Origin: Pseudomonas asturiensis
Lineage (GTDB): Bacteria; Pseudomonadota; Gammaproteobacteria; Pseudomonadales; Pseudomonadaceae
NCBI RefSeq assembly: GCF_900143095.1
Contig: NZ_FRDA01000023.1
Coordinates: 1 to 64,000 of the forward strand
DNA: 64,000 bases
Direction: 5' to 3'
Shown: positions 38,094-47,379 of the stretch, piece after piece
Numbering within the stretch: position 1 is the stretch's first letter
How the letters are laid out: every line of letters starts with the position of its first letter
Notes under the pieces: generated by a model
Seen by the model: the letters and a program-made list of their open reading frames with translations, nothing else
What the model was told of the DNA's origin: nothing
Database searches by the model: none
Program-made: the position numbers and the translations under genes

Positions 38094-41000
38094 TACGGCA
38101 GCGTCGACAAGGGAACGCGGTACAGCGCATCACCCGGCTCGGCATCGCCGAAACGGACCCAATTGGCCAGGTCGTTATGGAAGGTTTCATACAGGCGGAT
38201 TTTCGAATCCAGCTCGTCGATGAAGTCTTCCTGCTCGGCCACACTCAGCGACAGCCACAGGTCCTGAGTCATGTTCAACGATTTGCTGCGGTACGGCAGC
38301 CCTTCGAGGTATTCGCCCAGCACGCCGCCTTCAGCGAGGTTGCCGCCCTTGCGCAAGGCTGACGGGTCGCGGCTCATGTAGGCACTGGCGCTGGCGATTT
38401 CCTGGAAGAAATCCTTGGGCGAGGTCTGTGTCTTGCGCGCCGCATCGACGATCAGTTTCAGCGACTGCTGCAAGTCGTTGAGTTGCAGCTTGGTGAGCAT
38501 CACGCAGACCTGAAAGGCTGGCAGCGACAGGTTGGTCACGTCGCGGTCAGCCGTCCAGGCGCTGACCAGCTGCGGGGCCTGGCTGGCCGATTTGCGACCC
38601 AGGAAATCCATGTGCATGGCGTAACCGATGGCCGCCGACTTCTCAGCAACACTGGGGGCGGCAGTCAGCGTCGGTACGCTCTGCGCAGGGTTGCTGCGCA
38701 CTTGATGCACCAGGTCGGCAAACGACGAACCGATTTCGTCGACACGCTCGCCGAACCGGCGCACATCACCGCCTTCGACCGGTACGTACAAATCGCCGAT
38801 CTGCGGGTTCGCATCGGCCGTAAGGGTGCGGTATTGCTGCTCGGCGAACGCATGGTTCTTCTTGCCGGCATCGGTGCGCAGGTGCAACGCGTAAATCTTG
38901 ATCTGCTTGCCGAGTGCAGCCTGGCGCACTTCGGCTTCGTTCATCTGGGTACTGCTCAACGGGTCGTTCTTGCGCAACGAACCGGCATCAGTCACCAGCA
39001 GGATCAGACGCCCGCCATAACCTGACCAGTCCATGCCGTTGACGGCCTGCATCACACCGGCAAACGCGTCTTCGTTGAAGGCATGGCTGGAGACCGTGGT
39101 GGCCTTGACCTGCTGCGCCAGCTCCATGAAGCGCTGCGGATCGCGGCCCTGATCCAGCGTCACCAGCGTCTTGGTCAGGTACTGAAGGCCAGGCGTCCTG
39201 GTGGTGTTGTTGCGAAAGCCCACCAGCCCGAAGCTGACACTGTCCAGCTCGCCGCGCTGGCCGATCTTTTCCTGCAGCTCGTGCACCACATCGCGCACCC
39301 GGTCGATGTAGGGCTGCATCGACACGGAGGTGTCCACCACCAGCACCACCGCCGTGCGGAATGCGTCAGCGCTGACCGGTTTTCTGGCCTCGTTGCCCGC
39401 GGTTTTTTGCGGCAGGTTGCCCGGATCGATCGAGGCCACGTTCAGCAACTGAACCGGCTGACCGTTTTCATCGAAGCTTTCCCGCGATTCGAAAATCGGC
39501 AACAGGTAAAACTGCTCTTGCGGCACGGCGCTGGCGGCCGGTTCCAGCGCCACCACCTGAGCGTTGTCCTCCGGGTTTTTCTGCGCCGTAAGCAACAGGT
39601 TTTTCGCCTTTGCGGGGTTTTCGATAAGCGTTTCCAACTGCTCGGGCTGGCGCACAAACATGACCGGTGCCCGGCCTGAGCGCTCGGTGAATTTAAGCAC
39701 CAGACTCTGCTTCCAGTCGCTGACCTGCTCGGCGGGCAACCAGCCCTCGCTGCGCCCGTCACTGGCTGCACCGACGCGCAACCAGGCACGGCCATCGACC
39801 GTCTGGCGCTGATAGACATACAGCACCGAAAAGGCCGGCAACGCCTTGTCGGCCGTGGCGCCAGGCTCACTGGCAAAACGGGCACCGGGCTTGCTCAGCA
39901 CGCGTTGAAACAGGGTCTTCTTGCCAGGCATCAATAACGGCCGCTGACCACCATCGCTGTCAGGCGGTGACACCGTTGTGCCCTGTGACGCGGCCTGCGT
40001 CGTGGCCGATGGCAGCGTTCCGGCAGGTGGCATTGTAGGTGGCGTGGCAGGTGGCGTGGCAGGTGGCGTGGCCGCAGCGCTCGTGGGTGTCCTGGTATCG
40101 GTTCTGGTCACGGGCGCATCCGAATGCAGAAACCAGTAGCCGCCCACACCGATGGCTGCTGCCACGGCAACCGCTAGCAAGGCCAAGGGCAGAATACGGC
40201 GCTTTTCAGGCTCCGGAGTTTTCTCAAGGGTCACGCCGGGCGCAGGTGCCGGGGCTGGCGCAGCACGCTGCGGCGGGCCGCTCGGAATGTCGATGGACAC
40301 CGGCGTCAGCCCTGCCAGTTCATCTTTCTCGGGCGCCGGTTTGGCCAGCGGCTGGAATACCGTGCGCTCGGTGTCGTTGAGCGAAAGCGCATCCAGAGCA
40401 ACCAGCAAAGCCTTGGCGTTCGGATACCGGTCGGCCGGGTCCTTGGCCAGCAGACGGCCGAGAATATCCTGATAACGGCCGTGGTGAATCGGCAACTCGG
40501 GCAAGGGCTCGGTCAGATGGGCAAGCGCCGTGGACAACGCATCAATACCGTTGAACGGCAGCTCACCGACGAGGATTTCGTAGAGCACGACACCCAGCGC
40601 GTACAGATCGGCACGGCCGTCGATGTCCTGGCCGCGTGCCTGCTCAGGGCTCATGTAGCTGGGCGTGCCCACTGCAAAACCGGCCTGGGTGAACTGGGTG
40701 TGGTCGTCCAGGGACTTGGCGATGCCGAAGTCCGACAGCACGGCGTTGCCGTCGGCGCGAAACAGGATGTTGGCGGGTTTGACGTCGCGGTGCACCAGCC
40801 CTTGCTCATGGGCATAGCCCAGCGCCGAGGCGATCTGGCGAACGTATTGCAGGCCCTGCTCGGCGCTCAGCCCGGACGCGATGCGCTCCTTGAGCGTGCC
40901 GTTGGGCAGGTACTCCATGGCCATGTAATACAGCTCATCGACGTTGCCGATGTCATGGATGGTGACCGTATGAGGATGAGACAGACGGGCCAGCGTGCGG

Positions 41001-41185
41001 CCTTCGCGCAGGAAGCGCTCGCAGAAGCTCGGGTCAGCCGCCAGCGAAGCGGCCATGACCTTGAGCGCCACCTTGCGCTGCAGCGAGCGCTGGGTCGCCA
41101 GGTAAACGGTCGCCATGGCGCCTTCACCAATCTCGCCTTCAATGTCGAACCCAGGAATCTCTATGCCCATGTGTTTATTCTTCAA
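38093..41185 (-). CDS. ppkA: T6SS serine/threonine protein kinase PpkA
   Basis: A 1030-aa membrane kinase. The kinase domain is at about residues 10-270 (GEGAMATVYLATQ, VALKVMAA, HRDVKPANILF, SDFGIAKSLD, GTPSYMSPEQARG). A TM helix (LPLALLAVAVAAAIGVGGYW) is followed by a Thr/Pro-rich repeat linker and an SH3-like segment. The periplasmic von Willebrand A domain carries the MIDAS DTSVSMQ (about residues 600-800). In P. aeruginosa PpkA phosphorylates Fha1 to switch on the H1-T6SS. Overlaps pppA (ATGA). Confidence 0.95.
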   Translation of the reverse strand: MKNKHMGIEIPGFDIEGEIGEGAMATVYLATQRSLQRKVALKVMAASLAADPSFCERFLREGRTLARLSHPHTVTIHDIGNVDELYYMAMEYLPNGTLKERIASGLSAEQGLQYVRQIASALGYAHEQGLVHRDVKPANILFRADGNAVLSDFGIAKSLDDHTQFTQAGFAVGTPSYMSPEQARGQDIDGRADLYALGVVLYEILVGELPFNGIDALSTALAHLTEPLPELPIHHGRYQDILGRLLAKDPADRYPNAKALLVALDALSLNDTERTVFQPLAKPAPEKDELAGLTPVSIDIPSGPPQRAAPAPAPAPGVTLEKTPEPEKRRILPLALLAVAVAAAIGVGGYWFLHSDAPVTRTDTRTPTSAAATPPATPPATPPTMPPAGTLPSATTQAASQGTTVSPPDSDGGQRPLLMPGKKTLFQRVLSKPGARFASEPGATADKALPAFSVLYVYQRQTVDGRAWLRVGAASDGRSEGWLPAEQVSDWKQSLVLKFTERSGRAPVMFVRQPEQLETLIENPAKAKNLLLTAQKNPEDNAQVVALEPAASAVPQEQFYLLPIFESRESFDENGQPVQLLNVASIDPGNLPQKTAGNEARKPVSADAFRTAVVLVVDTSVSMQPYIDRVRDVVHELQEKIGQRGELDSVSFGLVGFRNNTTRTPGLQYLTKTLVTLDQGRDPQRFMELAQQVKATTVSSHAFNEDAFAGVMQAVNGMDWSGYGGRLILLVTDAGSLRKNDPLSSTQMNEAEVRQAALGKQIKIYALHLRTDAGKKNHAFAEQQYRTLTADANPQIGDLYVPVEGGDVRRFGERVDEIGSSFADLVHQVRSNPAQSVPTLTAAPSVAEKSAAIGYAMHMDFLGRKSASQAPQLVSAWTADRDVTNLSLPAFQVCVMLTKLQLNDLQQSLKLIVDAARKTQTSPKDFFQEIASASAYMSRDPSALRKGGNLAEGGVLGEYLEGLPYRSKSLNMTQDLWLSLSVAEQEDFIDELDSKIRLYETFHNDLANWVRFGDAEPGDALYRVPLSTLP
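40039..40074. repeat. 12-bp in-frame repeat inside ppkA
   Basis: About three head-to-tail copies of GTGGCGTGGCAG encode ATPP repeats of the PpkA linker, just outside the membrane helix. The unit keeps frame, so copy number could vary between strains. Confidence 0.75.
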
Positions 41186-41913
41186 CCGGCTTTGACGACG
41201 ATGGCTGTAATGTTGTCCGGCGCGCCCCGGGTCAGCCCCAGGTGCACCAGGCTGCGAACGACTTCGTAAGGGTCCTTGTGGCCCAGCACGTCACGAATCT
41301 CATGGTCTTCGGCGGTCTTGTTCAGACCGTCGCTGCACAGCAGGTAGCTGTCGCCGGGCAGGATCTGCAGGCGGGCCATCGACAGTTCAAGCTGGTCCTG
41401 CACGCCGATGGCACGGGTCACAATGTTGGAGCGAGGATGCACGCGCGCCTGGGCTTCATTGAGCAGACCGCTGTCCATCAGGTCCTGCACGTAACTGTGA
41501 TCGCGGGAAATGCCGTCGAGCACGCCGTCACGCAGGCGGTACAAGCGACTGTCCCCGGCCCACAGGCAAATGCCCTCATCCTCGCGCACTGCCAGCACCA
41601 CCACCGTGCTGCCCATGACGCTGACGCCTCGGTGGTGGGTTTCTTCACGCACCGTGGTGTTGATTTCATCGAGGCGCAGACGCAACTGGGCCGCGCAGGT
41701 ATCCAGCGCCGATGCCAACTGAACGCTGCGCAGGGTATCGACGATCAGGCTGCTGACGTAATCGCCTGCCGCATGTCCGCCCATGCCATCGGCCACCACC
41801 CACAGCCCCTCTGCGGGCATTTCCAGAAAAGCGTCTTCGTTGACCTGACGAACCATACCGACGTGGCTGTAGCTGGCCGATCGATACGACATTTCAGCGG
41901 CTGGACTGCTCAA
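41182..41913 (-). CDS. pppA: T6SS PP2C-type protein phosphatase PppA
   Basis: A 243-aa PPM phosphatase. Metal-binding motifs are RQVNEDAFLEM, WVVADGMGGHAAGDY, LWAGDSRLYRLRDG, ISRDHSYV and YLLCSDGLNK, ending in the terminal GAPDNITAIVV. PppA reverses PpkA phosphorylation of Fha and switches the system off. Its ends overlap ppkA and tagF by 4 bases each, giving a tightly coupled kinase-phosphatase-TagF unit. Confidence 0.95.
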   Translation of the reverse strand: MSSPAAEMSYRSASYSHVGMVRQVNEDAFLEMPAEGLWVVADGMGGHAAGDYVSSLIVDTLRSVQLASALDTCAAQLRLRLDEINTTVREETHHRGVSVMGSTVVVLAVREDEGICLWAGDSRLYRLRDGVLDGISRDHSYVQDLMDSGLLNEAQARVHPRSNIVTRAIGVQDQLELSMARLQILPGDSYLLCSDGLNKTAEDHEIRDVLGHKDPYEVVRSLVHLGLTRGAPDNITAIVVKAG

Positions 41914-42563
41914 TGCTCAGCCCCCTTGCCCAACAGAAAACTGCCGAAGTCCGCAGCGGCTGGCAGTCCCTGGCAACGCAGCAAACCTGGCTCGATGCAT
42001 TCCGACCCCTTGCCCCACCACAGGCTACGGCCTTCACAGGCCTGCTCGATCAATGCCGCCGCTCGCGCTTGAGGCGTGACGCAGGCGAAGCGTTGCAGGC
42101 CGGCGAACTCGCTTGCAGGCTCACGTTGCGTCAACACGGGCGCTCCCAGCGCCTGCAATCCAGATTCGAAAAACTCGAACGTCGAATGAGGTTCAAGCGT
42201 TTCCAGCAGCAACGCTTCGCCTCGCTCGAACCAGTCTTGCGCGCCGCCGAGCAACGCGCCAGGTGCCTGATCGGCTTCCAGCACGAACGCCACGGTCAAG
42301 GGGAAATAGCGCCCCACCCTGTCGATACTCGGCATCAGCACACCTGCAACCGCATCCGGCCCGCAAACACCCGGTGCCAGCACGAAACGCCAGAGCGGGC
42401 TGACCAGATAAGCGTCCAACCATTGACCGCCCAATTGTTGCTGGCTGGCCAGCAGGCCGGCGGCCAGCCACTGGTCCCATGGCTGGATGAAACTCTGCGG
42501 CAAGCCGCGGCTGACAAAATCGCCCCGGCTCGCCAGTTTTCCGTAGAAACCCACCGCTGTCAT
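41910..42563 (-). CDS. tagF: T6SS-associated protein TagF
   Basis: A 217-aa TagF/ImpM-family protein. The N-terminal signature is GFYGKLASRGDFVSRGLPQS followed by FIQPWDQWLAAGLLASQQQL; WRFVLAPGVCG and MPSIDRVGRYFPLTV are further family motifs. TagF acts as a post-translational repressor of T6SS in P. aeruginosa, acting with Fha. It overlaps tssM and pppA by ATGA. Confidence 0.94.
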   Translation of the reverse strand: MTAVGFYGKLASRGDFVSRGLPQSFIQPWDQWLAAGLLASQQQLGGQWLDAYLVSPLWRFVLAPGVCGPDAVAGVLMPSIDRVGRYFPLTVAFVLEADQAPGALLGGAQDWFERGEALLLETLEPHSTFEFFESGLQALGAPVLTQREPASEFAGLQRFACVTPQARAAALIEQACEGRSLWWGKGSECIEPGLLRCQGLPAAADFGSFLLGKGAEH

Positions 42564-45500
42564 AGCCGCTCCGGCAGGCTGAAGCCACTGAGTACACGGC
42601 TCTTGAACGGGTTGAACGCGCTATTGGCACGCAGCTCGTAGGAGATACTGGCGCCATCCACACGCAGACGCAGGTTGAAACGGTCCGGCGAATTGCCCGC
42701 CGTCAGGTCCGACTGTTCAAGCAGTCGAAACCAGGCCCACGGGCCATCGAGCGTCACACCGGAACGGCCACTGGCCGACGGTGGTGAAATCGACAACCGC
42801 ACCACACCGATGCTGCCCGGATTGGGCCACTGCATGGCGACCGGGCGGCTTGGTCCATGGTCGTAGCTGATCTGCTGGCCGTCCAGGTCCAGCAGGAACT
42901 GGGTGATGGTCGCGTCCATGGCCACCGGCTTCAGCTCGAAACGTACCGTCGGCTGTGTACCACCGGAACGGAAGAACGCGTCACGAATGGCGCTCGCACG
43001 CTGGAAGGTCTGCAGTACACCCGCGTTGATGCCCAGTTTCTGCGCGGCGCCCGGCTGCCAGCGCCAGGTGCTCGCCGAGGTGTCGACATAAGGCTGCAGG
43101 TACTTGCGGAAGTAACTGTCCATCACGCCACCCACGCCGAAGAACTGGCCGAAGTCATCCAGCGTCGCGTCACGCGCGCTGCCGGGCGACATGGGATAGC
43201 GCCCACTGAGGGACTGGCGATAGACGTTCACCACTTCACTCACCCAGGCAGCATTGAGCTGATTGCGCACGCCGCCCATCATCGTGTTGGTGGTGGAGCT
43301 GACCACTGACTTGACCAGCCCCTGCACCAGCGGCGGCTGGCGTTCGGCGGTCAGGCTGACCCGCGCTGCGGCAGCAGTGGCCTGATTCTTCGCTTCACCC
43401 AGCAATGCATCGCCGCTGGCACCGACCATGGCGCTGACCTGCACATACAGCGCGTTCATGTCCGACAGCAAGGCATCAATGGCGGCGGGTTCACCTTCGC
43501 CTTTACTGACCAGGCTTTTGAGGTCGGCAAAATGCGCGCTGACCGGATCCTGCGTGACAGCCGGTGCCTGAGCGGCGGCTGCCTGCTGCTGGCCGAGCAG
43601 CGAACCCAGTCGCTGCTTGAGCTCATCGACATTGCCATCGACTTTCTTGCCTTGAGCCGCGAGGAGCTTTTCTTCCTCCTGCAGGTCCGTTTCCTTCGCC
43701 ACGGCGGCGAGCAATTTCTTCAACGGCGAGCTGGGACCGGAGATGACCCGCAACACATCAGCCGCCTGCGCAACGCTGGTGATCGGCACGAAGTCGATGT
43801 CGGCCAGCAACGCATCCCACTGGCGCATGTAGTCCTGGAAATACAGGCGACGCACTTCGGCCGCCAGGCTGGCGACGTCCTGCTGCTCGGCCTGATCGCG
43901 GCCCAGCACCCATTGCTCCTCGGCCAGCGTCGAGGTCTGATTCAGGCTGCTGAGCAAAAACCCTTCGCGATAGCCCTTGGCAGTGAAGAGTCCACTGAGC
44001 GGTTCGGTCAGCGGTTTGCCACTCTTGCGACTGAACACCAGTGCCGCGTCACGACCGCCGGCTTCGCTGATACGAAAATCAGGTACGCCAGCGGGCAGCT
44101 TCTGGCGCTTGACCCGGTCGTAGACCCGTTGCGCCACCGGCAACTGCTGCAACTGGCGGCGCAGGTCATCGATCAGACGCTGATCCAGACGGGCCTTGGG
44201 CGGATGACGTTCGAACAACGCCTGCAAATGCTCACCCAGTGCCGCACGTTGCTCGGGCGGCAGGTCGCGGGGCAGGCTGCTGTCCCAGTCCAGGGCAATC
44301 CAGGCCTTGATGAAGTCGGCGTCGTAATGCTCGTTATCGGCCAGCATCAGGTAAGCCTTCAGGCCCTCATACAGGAAGTCAGAAGAGCCGCCGCTCTGCA
44401 ATTGCTCCTCAAGACGGGTGACCAGCCGGGGCGCGAACACGGCAATCAGCAGTTTGCGATACACGCTGCCTGACTCGGCTTGGAGCATGTCGCCCTGATA
44501 CAGCCCCAGCCCTTCGGCCCATCCCGGCGGGTCACTGGCCAGATGCCGGACCGCATTGAGCAGCGGCAATACCGCCAGCACGTCGCGCTGGGCCGGGCTG
44601 AGGTTCTGCACGCTCTGCCCCAGCGGCGCGACTTTCTGATCGACCTGCGCGATGTAGGCCTGGTTGGCATTGTAGCTCACCAGCCACAGCGTACCGACCA
44701 GCAGCACCACGGCGACCGTCGCCGCCAGAACACCTCGGGCGATCCACTTGCGTCGCCGCTCGACCTTCGGGTCAACCCCCATCAGGCCTTGCTCGGCAAA
44801 GGCCACGGCGGTGAACAGTTTTTCGATGAAATAACTGCGCCCCGTACCGGTCTGGCGCGCCAACTGCTGGCGGTCAAGATTCATGCTCTGCGCCATCGAA
44901 CCGATCAGCCGGTCAATGGGGCTGCCTTCCTGGGTGCCGCTGGTGAAATACACCCCGCGCAACAAAGCGCGCTCTTCGAACGCATTGGGCTTGAACACCC
45001 CGTCCAGAAAGCTTTGCAGCGACTGACGCAGCGCGGCGAACTGCTGGGGGAAGCCATAGATGAGATCGCGTCGCGCCGGATCGCGCTCCTGTTGCAGGCG
45101 CTCCACCAGACGCTCGTTGAGGCGCTGTTCGAGAGCGGCGAACTCTTTCTGGAAATCCTGTAGCGGGCCTTGCGCACTCTTGCCGTCATCCAGCGCAAAC
45201 GTCATGCCCCAGACCTGCGCACGCTCTTCCTTGCTCAGCGCGTCGAAGAACTCCATGAAGCCCGGCACCAGGTCTAGCTTGGTGAGCATCAGGTAGATGG
45301 GGAAACGCACACCCAGTTGCGTGTGCAGTTCCTGAATGCGCAAGCGAATCGCCGACGCATGGGCCGCGCGCTCGGCGTCCGTACCCAACAGCAGGTCAGA
45401 CAGGCTGATGGCGATGAACGCACCATCGATAGGACGGCGTGAGCGCTGGGTCTTCAGCAGGTCGAGAAAGCCCAGCCAGGCTGCCTTGTCGACTTGCGCG

Positions 45501-46063
45501 TGACTGTCCTGGGTGGTGTAACGGCCTGCGGTATCGAGCAGCACGGCCTGGTCGGTGAACCACCAGTCGCAATTGCGTGTGCCGCCAACGCCACGAATGG
45601 CGCCCGCGCCCAGCTGTGCTGCCAACGGAAAATGCAGACCTGAATTGACCAGTGCGGTGGTCTTGCCCGAACCCGGCGGACCGATGATGACGTACCACGG
45701 CAATTCATACAGGTTGCGACGCTGATCGCCCCCCAACCGGGCTTTCTTGAGCAGCGCCAGCGCCTCGTCCATGCGCTGACGCAACGTGGCCAGCTCTTCG
45801 GCCGTGGCGACGCTGGCGGGGTCGGGCGCCGTCTCGGCAGCCAGGCTTTGCATGACGCGGGCCGCCTGGCGGCGAGCCTGAATGATGCGAAACACACGGT
45901 AGCCAATCCACGCCGCGAACAGCAGGATGATCAGCGCCCAGCGACGCCCTTCGGGCACCAGTACTTCAAGCAGCGGGCCGACAAACCAGATGATCAGGCT
46001 CAGGGCAATCAGGCCCAGCAACGGGACGAGCCAGCGAATGACAAAACCGAAAAAAACCTTCAC
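42560..46063 (-). CDS. tssM: T6SS membrane core protein TssM (IcmF)
   Basis: An 1167-aa inner-membrane protein. Two N-terminal TMs (WLVPLLGLIALSLIIWFVGP; WALIILLFAAWIGYRVFRI) precede the cytoplasmic NTPase-like domain with an intact Walker A GPPGSGKTTALVNSG (about residue 130). A third TM (VLAATVAVVLLVGTLWLVSY) lies at about 440-460. A large periplasmic region contains the IcmF-related domain and C-terminal β-domain that binds TssJ. With TssL and TssJ it forms the trans-envelope complex. Full length, overlapping tssL by 4 bases. Confidence 0.96.
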   Translation of the reverse strand: MKVFFGFVIRWLVPLLGLIALSLIIWFVGPLLEVLVPEGRRWALIILLFAAWIGYRVFRIIQARRQAARVMQSLAAETAPDPASVATAEELATLRQRMDEALALLKKARLGGDQRRNLYELPWYVIIGPPGSGKTTALVNSGLHFPLAAQLGAGAIRGVGGTRNCDWWFTDQAVLLDTAGRYTTQDSHAQVDKAAWLGFLDLLKTQRSRRPIDGAFIAISLSDLLLGTDAERAAHASAIRLRIQELHTQLGVRFPIYLMLTKLDLVPGFMEFFDALSKEERAQVWGMTFALDDGKSAQGPLQDFQKEFAALEQRLNERLVERLQQERDPARRDLIYGFPQQFAALRQSLQSFLDGVFKPNAFEERALLRGVYFTSGTQEGSPIDRLIGSMAQSMNLDRQQLARQTGTGRSYFIEKLFTAVAFAEQGLMGVDPKVERRRKWIARGVLAATVAVVLLVGTLWLVSYNANQAYIAQVDQKVAPLGQSVQNLSPAQRDVLAVLPLLNAVRHLASDPPGWAEGLGLYQGDMLQAESGSVYRKLLIAVFAPRLVTRLEEQLQSGGSSDFLYEGLKAYLMLADNEHYDADFIKAWIALDWDSSLPRDLPPEQRAALGEHLQALFERHPPKARLDQRLIDDLRRQLQQLPVAQRVYDRVKRQKLPAGVPDFRISEAGGRDAALVFSRKSGKPLTEPLSGLFTAKGYREGFLLSSLNQTSTLAEEQWVLGRDQAEQQDVASLAAEVRRLYFQDYMRQWDALLADIDFVPITSVAQAADVLRVISGPSSPLKKLLAAVAKETDLQEEEKLLAAQGKKVDGNVDELKQRLGSLLGQQQAAAAQAPAVTQDPVSAHFADLKSLVSKGEGEPAAIDALLSDMNALYVQVSAMVGASGDALLGEAKNQATAAAARVSLTAERQPPLVQGLVKSVVSSTTNTMMGGVRNQLNAAWVSEVVNVYRQSLSGRYPMSPGSARDATLDDFGQFFGVGGVMDSYFRKYLQPYVDTSASTWRWQPGAAQKLGINAGVLQTFQRASAIRDAFFRSGGTQPTVRFELKPVAMDATITQFLLDLDGQQISYDHGPSRPVAMQWPNPGSIGVVRLSISPPSASGRSGVTLDGPWAWFRLLEQSDLTAGNSPDRFNLRLRVDGASISYELRANSAFNPFKSRVLSGFSLPERL

Positions 46064-47373
46064 TCGACCCCCTCCGCCAACACAGTGATTTCAACCCGAC
46101 GATTCTTCGCCCGCCCTTCGGCAGTCGCATTGGAGCCCAGCGGCTCGGTGTCGCTGCGACCTTCTGCGGTGAAGCGTTGCGGCTGACCGGTTTTGGCAGC
46201 GAGGATCTGCAGCACCTGTTCGGCGCGTGCCTGGGACAAGGCCCAGTTGGACGGGAATCGCAGGGTCGCGATAGGCCGGTTGTCGCTGTGACCGGTGACC
46301 CGCACATCGCCCTTGACCTTGCGTATGGCGTCAGCGATGCGCAGCATCAATGGCTGGAAATCGTCGACGATGGTGGCGCTGCCCGACGCGAACAGCTCGT
46401 CGCCGCGAATGGTCACCACCGAGCGATCCACGGCGTCTTCGACGGCCACTTTGCCCGCCTTGATTTCTTCGGCCAGAAAGCCGGCCAGACGCGGCCGTTC
46501 GATCAGCTTGGGCTGCACGACCGGCCGGTCGATGGACTGCACCGGAATTTCGCCCAGTGCATGGATGTTCTTGAACACCGGTTCGGCGTCCGACGCCAGT
46601 TTCAGACGCAGCACGAACAACAGCAGCAACAACAGCGCCAGGCCGATTGCCACGCCGACCCACGGCGGCATGAACTGGGTCAGGCGGTCGCGGGCCAGCG
46701 TCAGGCCGCGCCAATGAGGTGACAGCTCACGCTCATGCTCGCCGCGCGCACTGCGAATGGCCGCGCTGGTGCGTTCACGCAGGGCCTCAAGCTCGCTGCG
46801 CCCGTTGTTCATGACCCGGTAACGCCCTTCGAATCCCAGGCACATGCACAGGTACAACAGCTCCAGCAGGTACAGCCGCTCACGCGGGCTCTGCAGGCAA
46901 TGGTCAAGCAGCTGGAAGACTTTTTCGCCGCCCCATGCCTCGTTATGCACGGTGATCAGCAGGCTCTGTTTGCCCCATTCGCTGGTGCTGCCCCAAGGCG
47001 TGCTCATCACGGCTTCATCGAGTGCTGTGCACAACACGTAACGCCCCAGCAGGACGTCGTTGCGCGCAACGCCGGCCGCTTCAGCCCGCTCTTCAAACTG
47101 ACGCAGGTACGCCAGCAACTGCGCGCGCAGGCTTGCAGGTGCCGGATGCGCGATGGTGCTGCGCAACCGGGTCAGCAATGCCAGCAACGGACCGGCTGCG
47201 CTTTCCAGCGGGTTGAGACCCTGGGCCTGACCGCTCGCCAGTGGCGCTGCCGCCACACTCAGTGGCGGTGTCGGATCGGGGTTGCCGGGCGGCGCACTGC
47301 GCCCGCCCGGACGGGGCATGAACTGGGTACGATCACTGGCAGGTGGAAACGAACCGTCGTCGTTGGAATGCAT
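46060..47373 (-). CDS. tssL: T6SS membrane core protein TssL (DotU) with OmpA-like domain
   Basis: A 437-aa protein in three parts. A disordered N-terminus is followed by a cytoplasmic DotU domain (about residues 55-215: LGRYVLCTALDEAVMSTPWG, LLELLYLCMCLGFEGRYRV), a single TM (PWVGVAIGLALLLLLLFVLR), and a periplasmic OmpA/peptidoglycan-binding domain (about 310-437: VRVTGHSDNRPIATLRFPSN, LSQARAEQV). The C-terminal domain makes it an extended TssL that anchors the complex to the cell wall. It lies seven bases downstream of the tssK stop. Confidence 0.95.
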   Translation of the reverse strand: MHSNDDGSFPPASDRTQFMPRPGGRSAPPGNPDPTPPLSVAAAPLASGQAQGLNPLESAAGPLLALLTRLRSTIAHPAPASLRAQLLAYLRQFEERAEAAGVARNDVLLGRYVLCTALDEAVMSTPWGSTSEWGKQSLLITVHNEAWGGEKVFQLLDHCLQSPRERLYLLELLYLCMCLGFEGRYRVMNNGRSELEALRERTSAAIRSARGEHERELSPHWRGLTLARDRLTQFMPPWVGVAIGLALLLLLLFVLRLKLASDAEPVFKNIHALGEIPVQSIDRPVVQPKLIERPRLAGFLAEEIKAGKVAVEDAVDRSVVTIRGDELFASGSATIVDDFQPLMLRIADAIRKVKGDVRVTGHSDNRPIATLRFPSNWALSQARAEQVLQILAAKTGQPQRFTAEGRSDTEPLGSNATAEGRAKNRRVEITVLAEGVE

Positions 47374-47379
47374 CGCGAC